NCBI RefSeq assembly: GCF_001556045.1
Contig: NZ_LSIC01000182.1
Coordinates: 1 to 5,352 of the forward strand
Reading direction: 5' to 3'
Length of the DNA stretch: 5,352 nt
Origin: Bradyrhizobium sp. CCH5-F6
GTDB lineage: Bacteria; Pseudomonadota; Alphaproteobacteria; Rhizobiales; Xanthobacteraceae
Under the pieces are notes generated by a model, which was not told where the DNA came from, did no database searches, and saw only the letters and a list, made by a program, of their open reading frames with translations. Below are positions 1 through 5,352 of the stretch, piece after piece; position 1 is the first letter of the stretch, and each line of letters starts with the position of its first letter. The position numbers and the translations under genes are program-made.

Positions 1-343
1 CCTTCAGACCGTAGGTGAAGCGACCGCTGGGCGCCCGCTTCGCTGCGACCGACGCGGCCCAAGCCACGACCAGGCCGAGTACGTCGCTCAGATTGTGCCC
101 GGCGTCCGCCAGCAGCGCCGTCGAGTTCCCGAGGTAGCCATAGACGGCTTCGGCCGCGACCAAGGCGGTGTTCGGCCCGATGCCGATGGCGAAAGCTTTG
201 CCGAAGCTCGCCGGAGCATGGACATGCCCAAGCCCGCCATGATCGTGATCATGGCCATGCTGCTCGCCGCCATGATCATGGCGGCCATGACGCCGGTAGT
301 CATGGTCGGCGGCGCCGGCGCTGCGATCACCTGCCTCAGACAT
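1..343 (-). CDS. Cation diffusion facilitator (CDF) transporter with His-rich N-terminus, 3'-truncated by window edge
   Basis: N-terminal 114 residues of an inner-membrane proton-coupled exporter of Zn2+ or a similar divalent cation (CDF family). Residues 1-42 are hydrophilic and hold ten histidines between 14 and 42, in HxH and HDH patterns, a probable metal-collecting tail. TM1 starts near residue 50 (AIGIGPNTALVAAEAVYG). TM2 carries ALLADAGHNLSDVLGL, giving the metal-site motif H83xxxD87 expected of zinc CDFs. The visible part ends at RFTYGLK, a conserved loop after TM2; the rest, including the TM5 half-site and the cytoplasmic domain, lies beyond the left edge. The ATG at 343 overlaps the stop of the upstream CDF gene by 8 bases (ATGTCTGA) and has GAGGAG 10 bases upstream, so translation is probably coupled. 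It is not a copy of the upstream CDF: the sequences differ clearly and only this one has the His tail. The family is secure; metal specificity (Zn, Co, Cd or Ni) is open. Confidence 0.93.
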   Translation of the reverse strand, partial: MSEAGDRSAGAADHDYRRHGRHDHGGEQHGHDHDHGGLGHVHAPASFGKAFAIGIGPNTALVAAEAVYGYLGNSTALLADAGHNLSDVLGLVVAWAASVAAKRAPSGRFTYGLK

Positions 344-1235
344 GGAGCACGGTCTCCTCGGCTCTCATGGCCTCGTCCTCAAGTTGGATTGTCGTGTGCT
401 CGATGCCGAAGTCGCTCTTCATCAGGTTGCGGGCCGCCCGCAGCGCCGCACGCCCGGCCGACATGTCGGCGACGACGAGGTGGCAGCTCATGGCGTCGAA
501 GCCGGACGTCACGGTCCAGACGTGCAGATCGTGGACGGCGACGGTTCCCGGAATGGCGAGTAGCTGCTTTTCGATGGCGCCGATATCGACGTTGGGTGGA
601 GTTCCTTCCATCAGGATGTGGGTCACCTGGCTGAGGAGCGACCACGTCCGGGGCACGATGAACAATCCGATACCGGCACCGATGATGGGATCGGCAAGCG
701 CCCACCCCTTCCACATCATGAGCAGAGCGGCAACGATCACGCCGATCGATCCGAGCATGTCGCTCAGCACTTCGAAGTACGCGCCCTTGACGTTCAGGCT
801 TTCGGAGGAGCCGCTCGAGAGCAGCCACATGCTGACCAGATTGACGACGAGGCCGATAGCGGCGACGATAAGCATCGGCCCGCTCAGTACCTCGGGTGGC
901 GATAGGAAGCGCTGATAGGCTTCGTACAGGATGTAGACGGTCAGCAGCAGCAACACGCTGGCGTTGGCCAATGCCGACAAGACCTCCATCCGGAGGTAGC
1001 CGAAGGTGCGTTGCGGCGTCGCCTCGCGTGCGGCAAAGCGGATCGCGAGCAGCGCCAGCGCGAGACCACCGACGTCGGTGAGCATGTGGGCGGCGTCCGC
1101 GAGCAGCGCCAAGCTGCCCGTCACCAGTCCTCCGATGACCTCCGCAATCATGTATGTCGCGGTCAGTGCGAGCGCCCAGGCGAGCCTCGTCGCGTGCCTG
1201 GCGCCAGCCGTTCCGACGGTTCCTCCTCCGTGCAT
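336..1235 (-). CDS. czcD: CzcD-like cation diffusion facilitator (Zn/Cd/Co efflux)
   Basis: Complete 299-residue CDF transporter that would export Zn2+ (possibly Cd2+ or Co2+) from the cytoplasm in exchange for protons. Six membrane segments are followed by a cytoplasmic C-terminal domain from about residue 205. TM2 has DAAHMLTDVGG, with H50xxxD54. In TM5 the usual HxxxD is ExxxD (E155 and D159 in FEVLSDMLGS), which from memory is also how Cupriavidus CzcD looks. GLFIVPRTWSLL after TM6 is likewise typical of the CzcD branch. The C-terminal domain contains VHDLHVW, the conserved CDF dimer-domain signature. Unlike the next gene it lacks a His-rich leader; the N-terminus holds only H2 and H14. 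The ATG at 1235 has GGAG 8 bases upstream, lying inside the end of the upstream gene, with a 3-base gap between genes. The family is certain; the czcD name is by resemblance. Confidence 0.94.
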   Translation of the reverse strand: MHGGGTVGTAGARHATRLAWALALTATYMIAEVIGGLVTGSLALLADAAHMLTDVGGLALALLAIRFAAREATPQRTFGYLRMEVLSALANASVLLLLTVYILYEAYQRFLSPPEVLSGPMLIVAAIGLVVNLVSMWLLSSGSSESLNVKGAYFEVLSDMLGSIGVIVAALLMMWKGWALADPIIGAGIGLFIVPRTWSLLSQVTHILMEGTPPNVDIGAIEKQLLAIPGTVAVHDLHVWTVTSGFDAMSCHLVVADMSAGRAALRAARNLMKSDFGIEHTTIQLEDEAMRAEETVLHV

Positions 1236-1238
1236 GTC

Positions 1239-2099
1239 TCAATCTCCGGTCGTAGCCGCCTTCTGCGCGCGGTCGTCCGGATCTTCTAGCGCTCGGCGGA
1301 GGTTTCGCTCGAGCTCGTCGAGCAGGAAGAAGCTGACGTCGTCCACCGAGCCGTGTCCCTTGGCGAAGGGTTGTTCGAGGAGCCGAACGAGGTAGAGGAC
1401 GTAGACGAACATGTAAGTGATGAAGCCGAATAGCAGCGCGGAAGCGGGATCGCCCTCGGTCTTCAACAGCAGCAGAAGGAGCACGATCGACCCGACGAGG
1501 GTCTGCACCAGAACGTGGACGGACGGCACGAACTCGACGCGCTGAATGGTGTAGATCCGGAGCAAGGCTCTCCGGATCACGTCCTGATTTGTCCGGAGGC
1601 GAACGACGAAATTCGCGGCCATACCCATGCTCTCGAGCCGACCCAAGATCGGCGTCAGCTTGGCCAGCTCATCGAGGGCGGGAGGAACGTCCTTGTGGCC
1701 GTTTTTGTGCCCGAGACCCTCGCGAAGCCTGTCGATGACGGCCAGCAGCAACTGCCGAGCCTTTTGTAGGTCGAAGGCATCGTTGGTCTGCGCGAAGCAC
1801 GCGAGATCGCCGTCGATGGCCTCGATGGAATTCCTGAGGTCGGCCGGAATTTTCTCCGCCTCCTTGTAGTCCTGAAGGATGCTCGACAGCAGAAAGCCGA
1901 CGATGAAGACGGAGCCGCCGATGCCGCTGGTCAGCAGACGGTTGAGATCGAGGAACTCGAGTCCGAAGTAGTGGACCGCGACCTTCGCTGCGCTCAGAAG
2001 CAGCACAACGACTCCCACGGTGAAGAATAGCCGGAACCTCTTCCAGAGGGAGATATCAGCGCCACCGAAGTGAAGATGGGAGATGATCGACGTCGTCAC
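1239..2099 (-). CDS. Four-helix membrane protein, bestrophin-like/DUF4239 type, function unknown
   Basis: 286-residue inner-membrane protein with two hydrophobic hairpins separated by a soluble loop of roughly 110 residues. TM1 is near 24-45, TM2 near 57-75, TM3 near 195-212 and TM4 near 219-240. Just after TM2 comes DYKEAEKIP (77-85), and after TM4 comes LLEQPFAKG followed by a charged tail. This layout and the motifs DYKExEKIP and (D/E)xPF resemble the bestrophin-like DUF4239 proteins, which are proposed anion channels; I rate this as a resemblance only. I chose GTG at 2099 rather than the upstream ATG at 2153. GTG overlaps the preceding stop as GTGA and has GGAAAGGG 9 bases upstream, whereas the ATG start would overlap the previous gene by 58 bases and add a basic, non-hydrophobic 18-residue leader. 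It lies 3 bases before the czcD-like gene, so it is co-transcribed with metal exporters and may help balance charge or volume during ion export (inference). Confidence 0.85.
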   Translation of the reverse strand: MTTSIISHLHFGGADISLWKRFRLFFTVGVVVLLLSAAKVAVHYFGLEFLDLNRLLTSGIGGSVFIVGFLLSSILQDYKEAEKIPADLRNSIEAIDGDLACFAQTNDAFDLQKARQLLLAVIDRLREGLGHKNGHKDVPPALDELAKLTPILGRLESMGMAANFVVRLRTNQDVIRRALLRIYTIQRVEFVPSVHVLVQTLVGSIVLLLLLLKTEGDPASALLFGFITYMFVYVLYLVRLLEQPFAKGHGSVDDVSFFLLDELERNLRRALEDPDDRAQKAATTGD

Positions 2100-2590
2100 C
2101 GCTCGACACCCTTTCCGAATGAATGAACGGGCACGAATGTGCGTCCGTTCCAACGTAGAATAGCCGGCCGGTCTCCCGCGAACTGCAGTCCGACGATCCC
2201 GGCCTCGTTGATCAGCTTTATGTCGTCGACATAGGCGCTGAAGACCCGGCGCGAATGGCCGGCCCGTTCCAGGTAGACTTCATGAAGGCATTGATCGGCC
2301 CGACAGATCGCCTCTCGCTGCTCGCAGGCGAAATTTTCGAAATGCAGCGACCTGAAGTGCAACCCGCCGGCTCCGATGGTGGTGGAAAAGTAGTGCGTCG
2401 CTGCGGCTTTCCCGCCGCATTGACGCTCCAGACGGATCAGACCGTGACGGATATCGGCTGGGAGCAGATCGATGTGCTCAGCGGCATAGGGACGCTCGCT
2501 CGCGATGCTGCCCCGCGCTTCGACGGCGCCTACTATAGCGATCAAACCCAATATGCTTCCGAGCGCCTGGAATACCGCATGCTTCCTCAT
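2096..2590 (-). CDS. Small exported cysteine-containing protein, function unknown
   Basis: 164-residue protein that I do not recognise as a named family. The first 25 residues look like a Sec signal peptide: MRKH, then a hydrophobic stretch VFQALGSILGLIAIVGA, with likely cleavage after VEA (residue 25). The mature part (about 139 residues) has four cysteines, C58, C89, C96 and C101, enough for two disulfides in the periplasm. Aromatic and histidine-rich patches lie around 66-84 (HYF, LHFRSLHFENF). The end, RWNGRTFVPV, looks like a beta-strand closing a compact domain. The start at 2590 is supported by GGAGG 5 bases upstream and by the signal peptide; the open frame continues upstream, but that part only shadows the PilZ gene. 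It follows PilZ after 19 bases and its stop overlaps the next start as GTGA, so it sits firmly in the operon. No metal-binding or catalytic motif is evident. Confidence 0.85.
   Translation of the reverse strand: MRKHAVFQALGSILGLIAIVGAVEARGSIASERPYAAEHIDLLPADIRHGLIRLERQCGGKAAATHYFSTTIGAGGLHFRSLHFENFACEQREAICRADQCLHEVYLERAGHSRRVFSAYVDDIKLINEAGIVGLQFAGDRPAILRWNGRTFVPVHSFGKGVER
2109..2116 (-). promoter_or_regulatory. Ribosome binding site fixing the GTG start of the bestrophin-like gene
   Basis: GGAAAGGG on the minus strand, 9 bases before the GTG at 2099. It lies inside the end of the exported-protein gene and, with the GTGA stop/start overlap, supports translational coupling and a 286-residue product. 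Confidence 0.7.
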
Positions 2591-2609
2591 CTGCGCCTCC
2601 ACCGCCGGA

Positions 2610-2855
2610 TTACCCACACTCTTCGAACTCCACGCCCAACCGCTTCTCCTTAACCCACGCGACCCGACAGGCGCGCCGTGTCCCGTCCGCCGGCACCACA
2701 GGCGTGAAATCACGGGGGATGCCGAGCGGGCTTTCGACCTCCAACATCGCGCCCCGATCGCTGAGGTTCCGGATAGAGCAATCGATCGCGGAGCTTCCGA
2801 ACTCGATCGATCCCTTCTTAAGAACCCTTCGGCGCGGGTCTCCACGTCGTTCCAT
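2610..2855 (-). CDS. Single-domain PilZ protein (probable c-di-GMP binding)
   Basis: 81-residue protein consisting of one PilZ domain, a cytoplasmic receptor for the second messenger c-di-GMP. Both halves of the binding signature are present: RxxxR as R4-G-D-P-R8, and NxSxxG as N30-L-S-D-R-G35. The rest fits the PilZ beta-barrel, including LEVESPLGIP and CRVAWVKEKRLGVEFE. There is no output domain, so it would act by contacting a partner. I prefer the ATG at 2855 because GGAG lies 8 bases upstream and MERRxxPRRRVLK is the usual beginning of such proteins in alphaproteobacteria as I remember them. An in-frame ATG at 2876 would add seven small residues (MTAGAAG) with a weaker ribosome site, and would begin 4 bases after the ferritin-like gene stop. 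It sits between the EncFtn-like gene and the exported-protein gene. The family is secure; its target is not visible here. Confidence 0.9.
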   Translation of the reverse strand: MERRGDPRRRVLKKGSIEFGSSAIDCSIRNLSDRGAMLEVESPLGIPRDFTPVVPADGTRRACRVAWVKEKRLGVEFEECG

Positions 2856-2863
2856 TCCGGCTG

Positions 2864-2867
2864 CTCC
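2864..2867 (-). promoter_or_regulatory. Ribosome binding site favouring the inner PilZ start
   Basis: GGAG on the minus strand, 8 bases before the ATG at 2855. The alternative ATG at 2876 has only a weak GAGTGA nearby, so this site is the main reason for choosing the 81-residue form. Confidence 0.5.
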
Positions 2868-2880
2868 GGCAGTCATGCGA

Positions 2881-3195
2881 TCACTCGACCGCCTTCTCGG
2901 CCTTCTCGCCGAGCTTGACGATGTCGCCCTCGGTGAAGAGGATTCCCTTGAGCTCCTCGCGCCACTCCTTCTTGCGTCGCAACAGGAATTCGAGGTTCAT
3001 GCCGAAATGCTTGAACTCCTCCTTCTGCGCGTTGGCCATGATGGCTTTCGCCGTCTTGTCCTTTTCGACGGACATCCGCTGTTCGTACCGATTGATGGCC
3101 TCGGCTTCTTCGATCAGCGAAGCTATCATCCGCGCGAAGGTGCGGACCTCTTGCGAAAGCTCCTGCGGCGGTTCGTGGTATTGATCGAAACCCAT
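2881..3195 (-). CDS. EncFtn-family ferritin-like protein lacking an obvious encapsulin-targeting tail
   Basis: 104-residue helical protein of the encapsulated-ferritin (EncFtn) family, whose members form an iron-oxidising di-iron site across a dimer interface and usually work as encapsulin cargo. It begins HEPPQELS, as the family does. Helix 1 carries LIEEAEAINRYEQR (27-40) and helix 2 carries NAQKEEFKHFGM (55-66). Against Rhodospirillum rubrum EncFtn as I remember it, the alignment is gapless with an offset of two: the iron ligands E32, E62 and H65 correspond to E30, E60 and H63, the entry-site residues E31 and E34 to E29 and E32, and Y39 to Y37. W38 is replaced by R36. The match runs to LFTEG (86-90). 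The protein then ends after 14 charged residues (DIVKLGEKAEKAVE), without the long linker and SLGIGSLR-like targeting peptide of the R. rubrum cargo. The ATG at 3195 has AAGGGAG 7 bases upstream. The open frame reaches further upstream, but only as a shadow of opgC. The role, iron oxidation or storage near metal exporters, is inferred. Confidence 0.9.
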   Translation of the reverse strand: MGFDQYHEPPQELSQEVRTFARMIASLIEEAEAINRYEQRMSVEKDKTAKAIMANAQKEEFKHFGMNLEFLLRRKKEWREELKGILFTEGDIVKLGEKAEKAVE

Positions 3196-4322
3196 CCCAT
3201 CGCTCCCTTCGTGCCAGTCGTGGCTGCTGAATGTCGCGCTCGACGGGTCTTTCGGCCGGTTGCGGCGCGATAGTCCCGGGTCCATGTCTTGAAATAGGCG
3301 ACGGCGATCATGATGCCGATGCCCGCGACGCTGACGACGATCTGGAAGGCGAGCGACTCGGAGACGAGGTCGATGGCGAAGTAAGCGACGAACGCCAGGA
3401 ATACGCCCGCGCAAAAGACTTCGAGCGATCGCTCTCCGCACAGCCGTAGCGGCCGAAGCCAAGGAGCCGACAGGAACGGCGCCTCCTTCGGAATCAACCG
3501 TGAGACGAGGATCGCGAGCGCGAGAAAATGGACGATGCGGTACGGCGCCAGATTCGTTTTGTCGTTCGGAATAAACGCCGAGCGGACGGATTCGGGGATC
3601 AGGTTATGATTGCCGGTCCGCGCCGCGAGCGTGACGATGGCGGCGAACAGGAGAAGGAAGCCGGCGGCACCGAGTGTTGTCTTCGAGTTGATGAGCGCCC
3701 TTACCGCACCCGCGCCCCCGACGGCGGCCCACGCACCGATGACGAACAGAAACTGCCACGCGAACGGATTGAAATACCAGTGGCCGGCGGGATACGCCGG
3801 TAGATTCCATCCCCAGGTCTGTGCGGCGACGTAGACGCCTGCCGAGATCGCCAGCGCGACGTTGGGCCACCTCATAAGAACCCAAAGCAGCGGTGGAAAC
3901 GCGATCATCAACGCAATGTAGAGCGGCAGGACGTCGAGGTTCAGCGGCTTGTACTCGAGCAGGAGTCCGTGCTTCAGGAACTCGACCGGATCCCGAATGA
4001 GAAGCCGGATGTTGAACTCGTCGAGCAGGTGGGCGTGGCCATACCGCTGCGCCACGTATCCGATCGTGACGACGTAGAAGACGAAAAGCAGGAGGTAGGC
4101 GACGTAGAGCTGCCAGGCTCTGCCGAGAATGCCGAAGGCGGCAGTATATCCGGACACGAACACGAACAGCTCGGCAGCATCGCTGAAACCGTAGTTTCGG
4201 GCCGTGATCCAGGCGACCGCATTGTTCGGAACGTGGTCAACGAAGATCGCCCAGTTGGCCAGTCCACGAAACAGGTCGAGGCGGAGGTCACGGTCGCTGG
4301 TTTGGACCCTGTTGGCCGTCAT
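3126..4322 (-). CDS. opgC: OpgC-family membrane acyltransferase
   Basis: 398-residue integral membrane protein of the OpgC family (acyltransferase-3-like). The characterised member transfers succinyl groups from the cytoplasm to osmoregulated periplasmic glucans. The diagnostic N-terminus is present: RDLRLDLFRGLANWAIFVDH, then NNAVAWIT, then NYGFSDAAELFVFVSGYTAAFG. It includes the acyltransferase-3 pattern R-x10-H as R19 and H30. About ten hydrophobic segments follow, up to roughly residue 345. The ATG at 4322 overlaps the ATPase stop as ATGA, and GAGGGGG lies 7 bases upstream. The final 50 residues or so (from RDYRAATGRK) are hydrophilic and carry about 15 Arg/Lys. The last 22 are encoded inside the ferritin-like gene in another frame, so the natural end of the conserved domain lies earlier. 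No opgG or opgH is in view, so the substrate may be a glucan made elsewhere or another envelope polymer. Confidence 0.92.
   Translation of the reverse strand: MTANRVQTSDRDLRLDLFRGLANWAIFVDHVPNNAVAWITARNYGFSDAAELFVFVSGYTAAFGILGRAWQLYVAYLLLFVFYVVTIGYVAQRYGHAHLLDEFNIRLLIRDPVEFLKHGLLLEYKPLNLDVLPLYIALMIAFPPLLWVLMRWPNVALAISAGVYVAAQTWGWNLPAYPAGHWYFNPFAWQFLFVIGAWAAVGGAGAVRALINSKTTLGAAGFLLLFAAIVTLAARTGNHNLIPESVRSAFIPNDKTNLAPYRIVHFLALAILVSRLIPKEAPFLSAPWLRPLRLCGERSLEVFCAGVFLAFVAYFAIDLVSESLAFQIVVSVAGIGIMIAVAYFKTWTRDYRAATGRKTRRARHSAATTGTKGAMGWVSINTTNRRRSFRKRSAPSRG
3203..3209 (-). promoter_or_regulatory. Ribosome binding site of the EncFtn-like gene, inside opgC
   Basis: AAGGGAG on the minus strand, 7 bases before the ATG at 3195, within the 3' coding part of opgC. 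Ribosomes finishing opgC pass through this site, so the two genes may compete or be coupled. It strongly supports the 104-residue start over longer in-frame extensions. Confidence 0.75.
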
Positions 4323-5352
4323 GTGGACGCCCCCTCGCCCGCTCTACCGCGGCCCGGTATCGAAAGCAGCCGCAGCGCGTTCATGGTGACCAAAACGGTC
4401 GCGCCGGTGTCGGCGAGGATGGCGGGCCAAAGTCCGGTGATCCCGGCGATGGTGGTGACCAGAAAAACCGCCTTCAGTCCCAGTGCGATCGAGATGTTCT
4501 GCCGGATGACGCCCATCGTCCGTCTGGACAGTTCGATCATGGCCGGCACATCGGCGACGCGCCCGTGAAGAACCGCGGCATCCGCGGTCTCGAGCGCCAC
4601 ATCGGTGCCGCCGCCCATCGCGACGCCAATGTCGGCGGCGGCCAGAGCCGGCGCATCGTTGATGCCGTCGCCAACCTTGAGAACGACCTCCCCCTGGTTC
4701 TTGTAGGCCTCGACGGTGCGCTGCTTGTCCTCCGGCATCATCTGGGCACGATGATCGATGCCGAGATCGCGCGCGAGCGCGGCGGCGGTGCGTGGATTGT
4801 CGCCCGTAAGCATCACAGACCGGACCCCGCCGTTGGCCAGGCGCCGCAGCGCCGCGACGGCATCGCTCCTCAACTCGTCCCGCATGGCGATGCAACCGGC
4901 GATCTCGCCATTGACGACGAGCACCGATACCGTCTTCCCCCCTTCGTTGAGCGCCTCGACGAGCTTTCTCTGGTCTTCGGCAAGCGGGGCAATCCGTTCG
5001 GCCGCAGCGGGCGAGCCAAGAAAGACCGTACGCCCCCCGAGAACTGCCCTGACGCCCTCTCCCGCCAGATTTACGAAGTCCTCGACATGCTGCGGCCGAG
5101 CGCTCTTGTCGGAGGCCGCCTGCAGGATTGCAAGCGCGAGAGGATGGCTGGAGCCGCGCTCGAGCGATGCGGCAACGGACAAGATCTCGACCTCCCCGTG
5201 ACCGAATCCGACGACGTCCGTGACCTTTGGCTTCCCCGCGGTGAGCGTCCCCGTCTTGTCGAAGCAAGCGACGGTAACGTCGCGCAAGCGCTCGAGAACG
5301 GCTCCTCCCTTCAGGAGCAGGCCGCGGCGCGCTCCGGACGCGAGGCTCGCGG
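4319..5352 (-). CDS. P1B-2 type Zn2+/Cd2+/Pb2+-exporting ATPase (ZntA/CadA family), 5'-truncated by window edge
   Basis: C-terminal 343 residues of an inner-membrane ATPase that pumps Zn2+, Cd2+ or Pb2+ out of the cytoplasm. Coding runs to the right edge, reading ASGARRGLLLKGGAVLERL just before the phosphorylation motif. Numbering from the first complete codon: DKTGTLT with phosphorylated D31; the P1B-specific SSHPLA with H69-P70; AGEGV at 96-100 in the nucleotide-binding domain; then LTGDNPRTAAALA and VGDGINDAPALA. Two final membrane helices follow. TM7 has QNISIALGLKAVF and TM8 has LADTGATVLVTMNALRLL. The lysine (codon 4472-4474) and aspartate (codon 4409-4411) correspond to K693 and D714 of E. 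coli ZntA, which mark Zn/Cd/Pb rather than Cu pumps. The N-terminal metal-binding region, TM1-6 and the CPC-type motif lie outside the window. A TTG at 5287 could open a shorter frame but would split the phosphorylation domain, so the gene simply continues off the edge. It overlaps opgC by 4 bases. Confidence 0.96.
   Translation of the reverse strand, partial: ASLASGARRGLLLKGGAVLERLRDVTVACFDKTGTLTAGKPKVTDVVGFGHGEVEILSVAASLERGSSHPLALAILQAASDKSARPQHVEDFVNLAGEGVRAVLGGRTVFLGSPAAAERIAPLAEDQRKLVEALNEGGKTVSVLVVNGEIAGCIAMRDELRSDAVAALRRLANGGVRSVMLTGDNPRTAAALARDLGIDHRAQMMPEDKQRTVEAYKNQGEVVLKVGDGINDAPALAAADIGVAMGGGTDVALETADAAVLHGRVADVPAMIELSRRTMGVIRQNISIALGLKAVFLVTTIAGITGLWPAILADTGATVLVTMNALRLLSIPGRGRAGEGAST

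Noticed and set aside
266..285. Perfect 20-base palindrome centred on ATGATCAT, next to similar CATGATC repeats at 237-260
   Set aside because: It lies within the His/Asp/Gly-rich leader of the second CDF gene and is explained by repeated CAT, GAT and GGC codons. There is no other operator-like context, and it is inside coding sequence.
95..634. Long open frame on the plus strand
   Set aside because: It is antisense to two clearly recognised CDF genes, has arginine-rich low-complexity sequence with no domain, and is the usual by-product of GC-rich coding DNA. The same applies to the other plus-strand frames at 1006-1395, 2704-3273, 3969-4568 and 4758-5201.
2591..2609. Terminator or promoter in the longest clear non-coding gaps (19 bases here, 25 bases at 2856-2880)
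   Set aside because: The gaps are too short, with no stem plus T-run, and they are mostly occupied by ribosome binding sites.
2591..2845. Possible 85-residue extension of the exported protein
   Set aside because: It overlaps the PilZ gene out of frame. The signal peptide and GGAGG place the start at 2590.
2881..2925. KLGEKAEKAVE tail as an encapsulin-targeting peptide
   Set aside because: It lacks the hydrophobic LxVGSL/SLGIGSL pattern and a flexible linker, and looks like the end of a charged helix.
3196..3462. Possible N-terminal extension of the ferritin-like protein
   Set aside because: The frame is open but encodes an Arg-rich sequence that is the out-of-frame image of opgC. The family N-terminus (HEPxELL) and a strong ribosome site place the start at 3195.
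4344..5267. Second long minus-strand frame parallel to the ATPase
   Set aside because: It is an arginine/glycine-rich shadow. The ATPase frame contains all the catalytic motifs.

Overview
The window is a GC-rich stretch, about 60% or more by eye, from what is probably an alphaproteobacterium. Hyphomicrobiales (Rhizobiales) fit best, because the short PilZ protein and the OpgC protein resemble forms I know from that order; this placement is inference. Every supported gene lies on the minus strand, so the window reads as one transcription unit from right to left. It is cut at both ends: the first gene lacks its 5' part and the last gene lacks its 3' part. Less than about 60 bases are non-coding, and I see no terminator, promoter, RNA gene, repeat array or mobile element.

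In transcription order: (1) the C-terminal half of a P1B-2 type Zn/Cd/Pb-exporting ATPase (4319 to the right edge); (2) an OpgC-family membrane acyltransferase (3126-4322), joined by an ATGA overlap; (3) a 104-residue protein of the encapsulated-ferritin (EncFtn) family (2881-3195), whose start lies inside the end of opgC; (4) a single-domain PilZ protein with an intact c-di-GMP motif (2610-2855); (5) a small exported cysteine-containing protein of unknown function (2096-2590); (6) a four-helix membrane protein resembling bestrophin-like/DUF4239 proteins (1239-2099), joined by a GTGA overlap; (7) a CzcD-like cation diffusion facilitator (336-1235); and (8) the His-rich N-terminus of a second, different CDF transporter (left edge to 343).

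The theme is divalent-metal homeostasis. Three exporters of two unrelated families (a P-type ATPase and two CDF proteins) flank a block that may deal with metal stress in other ways: a ferritin-like iron oxidase, an envelope-glucan modifying enzyme, a c-di-GMP sensor, an exported protein and a possible ion channel. The most interesting item is the EncFtn-like protein. It keeps the ferroxidase ligands of the encapsulin cargo family, but it ends without a recognisable encapsulin-targeting peptide and sits in a metal-efflux cluster with no encapsulin shell gene in view.
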